39,714 nt of DNA from Bacillota bacterium (GTDB taxonomy: Bacteria; Bacillota; Clostridia; Lachnospirales; Lachnospiraceae), in NCBI GenBank assembly GCA_023412855.1, contig JAEZRJ010000085.1:1-39714 (forward strand), written 5' to 3'. Positions 33,918-39,714 of this stretch are shown one piece after another (the stretch's first letter is position 1; each line of letters begins with the position of its first letter). The position numbers and the translations under genes are program-made. The notes below the pieces were generated by a model. The model searched no databases. It was given only the letters and a program-made list of their open reading frames with translations, and was not told where the DNA came from.

Positions 33918-33951
33918 AACTTCTGTCTCTTAGCGAGACGGAAGTTTTTTT
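33918..33951 (+). terminator. First T-box terminator
   Basis: AACTTCTGTCTC (33918-33929) pairs with GAGACGGAAGTT (33935-33946), one G-T pair, followed by a run of seven T (33945-33951). Confidence 0.88.
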
Positions 33952-34061
33952 ATATGATAGGAAAGTGCTCCTATTTCAGCTAAGAAGCAATTTCAAACAT
34001 TTACGGTAAGAAGTATCGAAAAAGTGCATACATAATTGTATGAATTAGAGTGGTACCGCGG

Positions 34062-34113
34062 AAAGCTCCCTTTTCGTCTCTTGACATCGGCAAGAGATGA
34101 AGGGAGCTTTTAT
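34062..34113 (+). terminator. Second T-box terminator
   Basis: AAAGCTCCCTT then CGTCTCTTG pairs with CAAGAGATGAAGGGAGCTTT, a stem of about 20 bp with a short loop, followed by TTTATATT. Its 5' arm shares bases with the second antiterminator. Confidence 0.88.
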
Positions 34114-34116
34114 ATT

Positions 34117-34170
34117 GTAATAGGTACTCCTATTACATAAAAACGGATGCGCAGCTACGCGCCAAGCAAA
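34117..34170. repeat. Intergenic repeat family A, copy 2
   Basis: GTAATAGG (34117-34124) and CCTATTAC (34129-34136) are perfect inverted arms, followed by GGATGCGCAGCTACGCGCCAA, one base over from copy 1 in two places. A partial relative, ATAGGAAAGT, lies at 33957-33966 inside the T-box leader, between the two modules. Confidence 0.6.
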
Positions 34171-34209
34171 AGCTGTGCTGTTAAATACCACAAAAAAGGA
34201 GATGCAGTT

Positions 34210-35736
34210 ATGGAAAGAAAAATTTACGTATTTGACACAACACTTAGAGACGGAGAGCAGGTTCCCGGAGCGAAGCTGAATCTGGAGGAGAAACTGGATG
34301 TGGCGGTACAGATTGCCAAGATGAAGGTAGACATGATGGAAGTAGGGTTTCCCTCCTCTTCCCAGGGAGATTTTGAAGCGGTAAAAGCAATCAGCAAAAA
34401 AATAGGTCAGGAGGTATGTATTGCGGCCTTGGGCAGAGCGGTGGAATCGGACATAGACGCCATATACCAGAGCATCCGCGAGGCGCAGGACCCTTTGATC
34501 CATATCGTATTAGGTTCCTCCGAATTACATGTATCGAAGAAGCTGCAGAAAACGCCCGAGCAGATTATAGAAATCGGTGCTGCTTCTGTGAAATATGCCA
34601 AGCAGTTCCTTCCCAAGGTACAGTATTCCTTAGAGGATGCCAGCCGTTCGGATTTTGAATATATGTGGAAAACAATAGAAGCGGTTGTGAAAGCGGGTGC
34701 CACCATCATTAATATTCCGGATACAGTAGGTTACGCAGTACCCGAGCAATTTGGCGATCTGATATATCGAATCAATGATAGGCTGAAGAACTTAGACCCC
34801 AACGTACTTTTGAGCGTCCATTGCCATAATGATACCGGATTGGCCACTGCAAATACCTTGGCTGCCGTGAGAAACGGAGCGGATAAGGTGGAATGTACCG
34901 TCAACGGAATCGGAGAACGTGCGGGAAATACCTCTTTGGAGGAGGTTGTTATGGGAATCAAGCTGCACGAGGACTATTACGGAGGCTATACAACCATCGA
35001 TACGTCAAAAATTTATGAGACCTCCCGCATGGTCAGCGCCACGATGGGTCTGGACGTTCAGGTCAATAAGGCGATTACGGGAGAAAATGCCTTTGCCCAT
35101 TCCTCGGGTATCCATCAGGACGGATTGCTGAAATCTAAGGATGTATATGAAATCATGGACCCTGAGACGGTAGGAGCGCCCCCTATGGAACTGGTATTGA
35201 CGGCAAGATCCGGAAAGCATGCCTTTTTGCATGTAACAAAAAGGTTAGGGTTTGAAATACAGGAAGCGCATGTCTCTGAGGTCTTCGAAAAATTCCTGCA
35301 ATTAGCGGACAGGAAAAAAGAAATTTATGACAACGATATATTGACACTGTTTAAAAGCTGTGACAATGTAAGGACTATTTTTGATAAGGAACTGTGGCAG
35401 TTGGAGGAGTACCAGATAACCGCAACCAGCACCTTGCCAGCAGCTACGGTCAAGCTGATCCGTGGAAAAAATCAGGTAGTAACGAGCAGCAGCGGCTCGG
35501 GAGTGATCGACGCTCTTTACAGCTGTATTATGGAAGCGGTGCAGGAACCTGTGGAGTTAATCGAGTACAGAATCAATAATTTAAGCCGGGGAAAAGGAAG
35601 CCTGGGAAAGGTTACCGTTCAGATTAAACACAACGATAAATTATATCAGGGAAAAGCAATCGAGCAGGACGTGATGGAGGCGAGTGCGCTGGCATTTATC
35701 AATGCAGTCAATAAGATTATTTTGGATGAAGAATAA
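34210..35736 (+). CDS. leuA: 2-isopropylmalate synthase
   Basis: A 508-residue cytosolic enzyme that condenses acetyl-CoA with 2-oxoisovalerate, the committed step of leucine synthesis. The TIM barrel begins with FDTTLRDGEQVPG and has HCHNDTGLATANTLAAVRNG and the metal/substrate region VNGIGERAGNTSLEEV. The last 110 or so residues form the leucine-sensing regulatory domain (GSGVIDALYSCIMEAV). The start at 34210 follows AAGGAG; the frame runs further upstream but lacks a ribosome site. No leuB, leuC or leuD follows, so it is solitary. Control is by the T-box leader plus presumable leucine feedback. Citramalate synthase is a weaker alternative. Confidence 0.95.
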   Translation: MERKIYVFDTTLRDGEQVPGAKLNLEEKLDVAVQIAKMKVDMMEVGFPSSSQGDFEAVKAISKKIGQEVCIAALGRAVESDIDAIYQSIREAQDPLIHIVLGSSELHVSKKLQKTPEQIIEIGAASVKYAKQFLPKVQYSLEDASRSDFEYMWKTIEAVVKAGATIINIPDTVGYAVPEQFGDLIYRINDRLKNLDPNVLLSVHCHNDTGLATANTLAAVRNGADKVECTVNGIGERAGNTSLEEVVMGIKLHEDYYGGYTTIDTSKIYETSRMVSATMGLDVQVNKAITGENAFAHSSGIHQDGLLKSKDVYEIMDPETVGAPPMELVLTARSGKHAFLHVTKRLGFEIQEAHVSEVFEKFLQLADRKKEIYDNDILTLFKSCDNVRTIFDKELWQLEEYQITATSTLPAATVKLIRGKNQVVTSSSGSGVIDALYSCIMEAVQEPVELIEYRINNLSRGKGSLGKVTVQIKHNDKLYQGKAIEQDVMEASALAFINAVNKIILDEE

Positions 35737-35807
35737 ATATAAGAAGTGATTTTAGGATTTATGTCATGATTTCCCTGCGTATTCGATAAAACACGGCATC
35801 CTGTTGC

Positions 35808-35830
35808 TGTTCACTCCGTTCTCAGTAACG
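35808..35830. repeat. Intergenic repeat family C, copy 2
   Basis: TGTTCACTCCGTTC followed by TCAGTAACG; 22 of 23 positions match 33476-33498. A CATGATTTC fragment of family B type lies nearby (35765-35773). Confidence 0.6.
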
Positions 35831-35868
35831 GAATCCTCAGACTATGGTGAAATAGTATATATGGAAGA

Positions 35869-35897
35869 TTGACGATATAGTAAAAAAGAACTATAAT
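35869..35897 (+). promoter_or_regulatory. Promoter of the PNPOx-like gene
   Basis: TTGACG (35869-35874), a 17-bp spacer and a perfect TATAAT (35892-35897). Confidence 0.8.
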
Positions 35898-35943
35898 ATC
35901 TAGTAAACATATAGGAAAACCATAGGTTCAGGAGGAAAAGCGC

Positions 35944-36342
35944 ATGGAAATAGAAAAAGTATGTCAATTTTTAAAGGAAGCACAGACTTATTATTTAGCC
36001 ACAGCGGAAGGGGACCAGCCGAGAGTGAGACCCTTTGGTACGGCTCATATTTTTGAGGAAAAGCTATATATACAGACAGGGAAAATAAAGAAGGTATCGA
36101 AACAGCTTGCTGCGAACGCGAAAGTGGAAATATGCGCAATGAAGGAGGGAGAATGGCTTCGCTTGGAAGGTATCCTCATAGAGGATGACAGAGCGGAAGC
36201 CAGAGAATCCATGCTGGAGGCTTATCCGTCCTTAAAAAGCATGTATGCAGTGGATGACGGAAACACACAAGTGCTTTACTTCAAAGATGCTACCGCCACA
36301 TTCTATTCATTTACAAATGAGCCTCAGGTGATAAGCTTCTAA
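35944..36342 (+). CDS. Pyridoxamine 5'-phosphate oxidase-like flavoprotein
   Basis: A 132-residue split-barrel protein (YLATAEGDQPRVRPFG; KLYIQTGKIKKVSKQL; VEICAMKEGEWLRLEG) that likely binds FMN or F420-like cofactors as a dimer. The family includes true PdxH enzymes, but this short form lacks PdxH's PLP-binding C-terminus; it is more likely a general stress or flavin reductase-type protein. The start at 35944 follows AGGAGG. It is monocistronic with a near-consensus promoter. Substrate unknown. Confidence 0.88.
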   Translation: MEIEKVCQFLKEAQTYYLATAEGDQPRVRPFGTAHIFEEKLYIQTGKIKKVSKQLAANAKVEICAMKEGEWLRLEGILIEDDRAEARESMLEAYPSLKSMYAVDDGNTQVLYFKDATATFYSFTNEPQVISF

Positions 36343-36391
36343 AGAACCGGAGACTTGTACAGCTTCCTCTGCGTAAGGGCAGATAAGTGTG

Positions 36392-36433
36392 ACGCTCGTC
36401 TTGTGAAAATATCTGTCTAAGGCCAGCGTTTTT
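36392..36433 (+). terminator. Weak terminator candidate
   Basis: ACGCT (36392-36396) pairs with AGCGT (36425-36429), followed by TTTTG. The stem is only 5 bp and the loop long, so this is tentative. The rest of the 36343-36591 gap holds only the next promoter. Confidence 0.3.
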
Positions 36434-36498
36434 GTTCAAAAAATAAAAAAGCCTCAAATAATTATCGCCAAAAATAGTACAAAAGTCACGGAAATGAA

Positions 36499-36527
36499 TT
36501 GAATTAATAACTTACATGGAGTATAAT
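36499..36527 (+). promoter_or_regulatory. Promoter of the hemerythrin-CheX operon
   Basis: TTGAAT (36499-36504), a 17-bp spacer and TATAAT (36522-36527). The leader is about 60 nt. Confidence 0.75.
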
Positions 36528-36591
36528 TTTAATCAGTATCGAAATAAGAATGGAAGCATTGCAATATCAGGATAAGAAAGGACGAGATACT

Positions 36592-37020
36592 ATGATTTGG
36601 AAGGATAAGTATGAGCTGGGTGTTCAGCTAATCGATGAGCAGCATAAAGAGCTGTTTCGTCGTGTTGACGCATTTGTGCAGACTCTGCGCTCTTCCGTTA
36701 CCTGGGAAGAAAAGGTAAAAAAGGTCAACGAAACGCTGGAATTCATGAACGGCTATGTGGTAGAACATTTCCGCGATGAAGAAGAATACCAGAAAGAAAT
36801 TGGATACCCTGGTTACGAAGCGCATAAGAAAATACACGATGATATGGTTAGTTATGTAGTAAAGGTTACGGAAGAATATGAGAGAAGCGGATTTGATGAG
36901 CAGTTGATGCAGCAATTTGGAGGGAAACTCCTTTCATGGCTGATCAACCACGTTGCCGCAGAAGACCAGCATATTGCTGATTATGCAATAAAAAAGGGGG
37001 TATCAGGAGATGGCAGATAA
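36592..37020 (+). CDS. Bacteriohemerythrin
   Basis: A 142-residue four-helix diiron protein that binds oxygen. All seven expected iron ligands are present: H18, H59, E63, H78, H82, H120 and D125 in the order HxxE, HxxxH and HxxxxD. It is soluble and free-standing. In an anaerobe such proteins scavenge or sense O2. The ATG at 36592 (MIWKDKYELG) follows AAAGGA and begins exactly where hemerythrins usually begin; an upstream ATG at 36550 adds an unlikely extension. Its end overlaps the CheX-like gene by 11 bases. Confidence 0.95.
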   Translation: MIWKDKYELGVQLIDEQHKELFRRVDAFVQTLRSSVTWEEKVKKVNETLEFMNGYVVEHFRDEEEYQKEIGYPGYEAHKKIHDDMVSYVVKVTEEYERSGFDEQLMQQFGGKLLSWLINHVAAEDQHIADYAIKKGVSGDGR

Positions 37021-37453
37021 TCTTTACAAACCATTTTTGGAAGCTACCCGTAATGTATTTCAATTAATGCTGGATATTACCGATATCGATGAACTTTCCT
37101 CGGAAAAATTTGAAAATGAAGACGATCTGGATATTTCTATCGGAATCATAGGAGAAATGGAGGGCGATGTTGTTTACCGCTTTCCGCGCACTACATCTCT
37201 TGGCATGGTAAATATCATGAGCGGGCTGGAAATGGATACCGTGGACGAGTTCGTAATCTCTGCTATTTCTGAAATAGCGAACATAATCAGCGGTAACGTA
37301 CTTACTATGTTTGCCCAGAAAGACGTGAAATGCGACATATTGCCGCCGGTACCGCGCAAAGCGGAGAAAAGAGACGGTTATACGACCTGCTGTATCACCA
37401 CCCCTGCAGGAGACGTTTGTCTGGACATCATACTGAAGCCTTCCGCAAAATAG
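37010..37453 (+). CDS. CheX-like chemotaxis phosphatase-family protein
   Basis: A 147-residue protein resembling CheX/CheC. The catalytic pattern (S or D)-x3-E-x2-N appears as S84, E88 and N91 in ISAISEIANIISGN. One such helix fits a CheX-type dimer that removes phosphate from CheY-P. It starts inside the hemerythrin gene with CAGGAG as ribosome site, so the two are coupled. No other che gene is near, although a chemoreceptor lies at 1581-3371. The activity rests on the motif; a regulator-binding role without catalysis is possible. Confidence 0.82.
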   Translation: MADNLYKPFLEATRNVFQLMLDITDIDELSSEKFENEDDLDISIGIIGEMEGDVVYRFPRTTSLGMVNIMSGLEMDTVDEFVISAISEIANIISGNVLTMFAQKDVKCDILPPVPRKAEKRDGYTTCCITTPAGDVCLDIILKPSAK

Positions 37454-37495
37454 GCGGACTATTCAGGAATGGAGAAATGAAGAACGAGGGCATGA

Positions 37496-37532
37496 GGCGT
37501 ATTTTCCGTCATGGAAATACGCCATTTGTTTT
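37496..37532 (+). terminator. Terminator after the CheX-like gene
   Basis: GGCGTATTTTCC pairs with GGAAATACGCC (37513-37523) around GTCAT with one bulge, followed by ATTTGTTTTG. A TTAGGAAAGT fragment (37537-37546) follows. Confidence 0.75.
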
Positions 37533-37560
37533 GTAATTAGGAAAGTGGAAGGAGAACCCC

Positions 37561-38736
37561 ATGGAAAATTTTGTATTTTACAGTCCTACTTATTTTGTTT
37601 TTGGCAAAGAAGAAGAAACGAGAACCGGACATTATGTAAAGCGCTTCGGCGGTAAAAAGGTTCTGATTCATTACGGCGGCGGCTCTGTAATACGCTCCGG
37701 TCTTCTGGACAGAGTAAAGCTTTCTCTGAAAGCGGAAGGCATAGACTTCGTAGAATTGGGCGGCGTTAAGCCGAATCCCAGAAGTGGTTTGGTTTATGAG
37801 GGTATTGAGCTGTGCAGGAAAGAAAATGTGGACTTTGTCCTCGCAGTAGGCGGCGGAAGCACTATAGATTCTTCCAAGGCGATAGCTGCCGGCGTTGTTT
37901 ACAACGGAGATTTCTGGGATTTCTACCAGGGAAAATCAGTGACAAGGGCACTTCCCATAGGAACCATACTTACGATATCTGCGGCAGGAAGTGAAGGATC
38001 GCCGGATTCGGTTATTACCAACGAGGACGGAATGTATAAGAGGGGCGCTACGGGAGAAGCTTTCCGCCCGGCATTTTCTATTCTAAATCCTGCGCTGACC
38101 CAGACCCTTCCTCCTTTTCAAATTGCCTGTGGGATCACGGATATTATGGCACACTTATTCGAGCGTTATTTTACCACTACCACCGAGGTAGAGGTAACCG
38201 ATAGGATGATAGAGGGTTTGCTTCTGACTGTAATCAAGGAAGCTCCCCGCGTAATAGAGGACCCTGACAATTATCAGGCGCAGGCTAATATTATGTGGGC
38301 AGGAATGATGGCTCACAACAATTCCTGCGGAGTCGGAAGAGTACAAGACTGGGCGAGCCACGATATCGAGCATGAGCTTTCCGCAATTTACGATTGTGCA
38401 CACGGAGCGGGATTAGCGGTAGTATTTCCTGCATGGATGCAGTATAATATGAAACACGACGTAAACCGTTTTGCGCAGCTCGCAGTCCGTGTATGGGGGT
38501 GCGAGATGGATTTCATGAATCCCGGGAATACGGCGAAGGCAGGAATTGCAGCGCTTAGAAGATTTTGGACCTCCGTAGGAATGCCTTCTGATTTCACAGG
38601 GCTTGGGGCGAAGGAGGAAGACATAGAGAAAATGGCCCATACTGCCTGCTATGGCGATGGCCGAACCGGAACGATCGGAGGCTTTGCCAAACTGGGAGAA
38701 AAGGATGTCGCTGCGATTTACCGTCTGATGCTGTAA
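37561..38736 (+). CDS. Iron-containing/YqhD-type alcohol dehydrogenase
   Basis: A 391-residue cytosolic NAD(P)H-dependent dehydrogenase of the YqhD/butanol-dehydrogenase group, reducing aldehydes to alcohols. The cofactor region has GGGSTIDSSKAIA. The metal ligands D194, H198, H267 and H281 are all present (GITDIMAHLFERY; WASHDIEHEL; CAHGAGLA), at the same positions I recall for E. coli YqhD. NADPH preference is likely for that group. It starts at 37561 after AAGGAGA. The CAT-like gene follows 37 nt later, so the two may be cotranscribed. Confidence 0.94.
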   Translation: MENFVFYSPTYFVFGKEEETRTGHYVKRFGGKKVLIHYGGGSVIRSGLLDRVKLSLKAEGIDFVELGGVKPNPRSGLVYEGIELCRKENVDFVLAVGGGSTIDSSKAIAAGVVYNGDFWDFYQGKSVTRALPIGTILTISAAGSEGSPDSVITNEDGMYKRGATGEAFRPAFSILNPALTQTLPPFQIACGITDIMAHLFERYFTTTTEVEVTDRMIEGLLLTVIKEAPRVIEDPDNYQAQANIMWAGMMAHNNSCGVGRVQDWASHDIEHELSAIYDCAHGAGLAVVFPAWMQYNMKHDVNRFAQLAVRVWGCEMDFMNPGNTAKAGIAALRRFWTSVGMPSDFTGLGAKEEDIEKMAHTACYGDGRTGTIGGFAKLGEKDVAAIYRLML

Positions 38737-38773
38737 AACCCAAATGGTATCACATCAGAACGAGGAGAAAGCT

Positions 38774-39403
38774 ATGTATATACAAAAGGTAGATATGGAG
38801 ACATATCCGAGGAAAGCACATTTTGACTATTTTCGCGCTATGGGCTACCCATACGTGGGCCTGACGTCGAATGTGGAGATCACGCAGGCCGTAGACAAGG
38901 CTAAGAAGAAAGGACAGTCCTCCTTTCTATATCTGCTTTATGCAGTGGGCAATGCAGCGAATTCGGTAAAAGAATTCCGGCAGCGGATTGACGGAGATGG
39001 AATTGTGGAATATGAATTCTGCAAGACCTCCCATACTGTTATGAAAGAGGATGGCACCTATGCCTACTGCGAGGCTGACCCGACTCTTGGCTTTGCGGAA
39101 TTTTTGGAAGAAACTGCAAGGAATCAGGAACAGGTACTCATAAGCGGAGGCTTGCAGGAGGAAAGCGATCCGAATTCCCTCATTTTTATTTCCTGCCTGC
39201 CGTGGGTAAGCTATACTTCGTTGATACAGCCGGTGCCCTTTCCCGCTGACTCCAATCCGAGAATCACGTGGGGGAAATATTTTACAGAGGAAGGCAGGGT
39301 TATGCTTCCGGTAAGCGTACTGGCTCATCATTCCCTGATAGATGGAAAACAGATAGCAGATTTCTATGAAAGTCTGTCCCGGGGCCTCGAGAAGGAATAT
39401 TAA
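38774..39403 (+). CDS. Chloramphenicol acetyltransferase-like protein
   Basis: A 209-residue CoA-dependent acyltransferase of the classical trimeric CAT fold. The catalytic histidine H186 lies in HHSLIDGKQIADFYE, matching HHxxxDG. The N-terminal YPRKAHFDYFRAM and the substrate-pocket strand FISCLPWVSYTSL also fit. Many chromosomal homologues do not confer chloramphenicol resistance, so the substrate is open. ATG 38774 follows GAGGAGAAAG; an in-frame ATG at 38744 is less likely. No terminator is visible after it. Confidence 0.88.
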   Translation: MYIQKVDMETYPRKAHFDYFRAMGYPYVGLTSNVEITQAVDKAKKKGQSSFLYLLYAVGNAANSVKEFRQRIDGDGIVEYEFCKTSHTVMKEDGTYAYCEADPTLGFAEFLEETARNQEQVLISGGLQEESDPNSLIFISCLPWVSYTSLIQPVPFPADSNPRITWGKYFTEEGRVMLPVSVLAHHSLIDGKQIADFYESLSRGLEKEY

Positions 39404-39420
39404 ATTCTCTAAAAAAATGC

Positions 39421-39449
39421 TTGCAATTATGAGAAACTGAAAGTATAAT
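39421..39449 (+). promoter_or_regulatory. Promoter before the right-edge small ORF
   Basis: TTGCAA (39421-39426), an exact 17-bp spacer and TATAAT (39444-39449). The start point is near 39456. It reads rightward into a region without a long gene before the window ends. Confidence 0.75.
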
Positions 39450-39492
39450 AAAACGCGTATGGAATGCAGATATAAGTAAGGTTGGAGTTTCC

Positions 39493-39555
39493 ATGCAAAT
39501 ATTTATGGCAGCTAAGGCTGCATTATTGATTGAGTTAGGAGCTCAAATTTTATAA
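39493..39555 (+). CDS. Putative 20-residue peptide (leader or toxin-like)
   Basis: The frame ATG 39493 to TAA 39553-39555 encodes MQIFMAAKAALLIELGAQIL. It is preceded at normal distance by GGTTGGAG and sits about 37 nt after a good promoter. The peptide is hydrophobic and would form an amphipathic helix. A hairpin with 8-bp arms (39550-39570) overlaps its stop codon, and GCAGC/GCTGC (39508-39521) forms another inside it. This fits a leader peptide of an attenuator, a small membrane peptide or a type I toxin. I know no matching family, so translation is inferred. Confidence 0.45.
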   Translation: MQIFMAAKAALLIELGAQIL

Positions 39556-39597
39556 GTTGGTTACTTATAACCAGTTAACCAGTGTGTATACGACACA
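39550..39597. other. Stacked and competing hairpins after the small ORF
   Basis: TTATAAGT (39550-39557) pairs with ACTTATAA (39563-39570). A rival stem GGTTA/TAACC (39559-39563, 39568-39572) cannot coexist with it. TGTGT/ACACA (39583-39587, 39593-39597) forms a third. The rest of the 39404-39714 end holds no gene I can support. Confidence 0.55.
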
Positions 39598-39714
39598 TCA
39601 ACTTGTGAAACGGTCAATAAGAGTATTAAAAGTGAAATATTTGCTATATAGACTCGAGAACCTGAATATCTGTAATGCTGAATAATAAAATGATTTTTCT
39701 GTCCTTAACAAACG

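Larger units (their letters stand above)
33694..34116 (+). ncRNA. T-box leader (leucine-type) with two antiterminator/terminator modules
   Basis: The leader has T-box landmarks: AGAGA (33746-33750), GGTGCGAAGCAGG, GGTGAA-CTC-GCC (candidate specifier CTC, Leu, 33791-33793), GAGTTGCC, AGTAGG (33819-33824) and CCGTTACAG (33841-33849). Module 1: AGAG, the 7-nt bulge TGGTTCG (33901-33907) and CAGA pair with TCTG-TCTCT, competing with a terminator (33918-33951). Module 2: AGAG, the canonical bulge TGGTACC (34051-34057) and GCG, competing with a terminator (34062-34113). Both begin TGGT, matching tRNA ACCA ends with discriminator A, as in tRNA-Leu. I find no second Stem I. Uncharged tRNA-Leu should permit read-through into leuA. 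Confidence 0.88.

Noticed and set aside
39580..39714. Start of a group II intron (GTGTG-like)
   Set aside because: A GTGTG start is too short to support it, and no domain V or reverse transcriptase is visible before the window ends.

Overview
The window reads as chromosome of an anaerobic, low-to-moderate-GC Firmicute, most like a Lachnospiraceae/Clostridium-cluster XIVa bacterium. The signs are strong AGGAGG-type ribosome sites with some TTG and GTG starts, near-consensus sigma-A promoters, a T-box leader, a cre-type box, a hemerythrin, an iron-sulfur-type flavoprotein and a secreted multi-module amylase with a LysM tail. I see no rRNA, tRNA, CRISPR array, prophage or complete insertion sequence. 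Family names come from reading the proteins by eye.

Layout. 1-430: a long imperfect hairpin at the left edge and a terminator. 428-5610: a DMT/EamA transporter with a histidine-rich tail, a chemoreceptor, an Isf-like flavoprotein and a LacI-type repressor. 6063-15505: carbohydrate block, with a 1606-residue secreted GH13 starch enzyme, then a ROK kinase and cytoplasmic GH9 hydrolase, then a NagB-type deaminase. The last three fit release, phosphorylation and deamination of an amino sugar. 15660-19250: accessory stretch (DinB-like protein, AbrB-like regulator overlapping an acyltransferase, an unknown protein, DUF3788 and DUF4180 proteins), AT-rich from about 16.3 to 18.8 kb. 19243-24954: histidine kinase and response regulator divergent from a MacAB-like efflux cassette; the shared promoter region carries paired GTTTAT repeats in both directions. 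25102-30282: lone proB, a LysR regulator and nadABC for NAD synthesis. 30431-32744: a small protein and a GMC flavoprotein dehydrogenase with a possible Fe-S cysteine motif. 32795-33394: an unknown protein with two internal repeats. 33476-35736: intergenic repeats, then a consensus promoter, a T-box leader with two antiterminator/terminator modules, and leuA. 35944-39403: a PNPOx-like protein, a hemerythrin overlapping a CheX-like protein, a YqhD-type alcohol dehydrogenase and a CAT-like acyltransferase. 39421-39714: a promoter, a 20-codon ORF and stacked hairpins running off the right edge.

The strongest regulatory signals are the T-box with duplicated antiterminator before leuA, the paired boxes between the two-component system and the efflux pump, the near-perfect 27-bp dyad with a full cre match before the ROK kinase, the palindrome over the -35 of nadABC, and the small ORF with hairpins at the right edge. 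Three dispersed intergenic repeat families have two or more copies each in the window.
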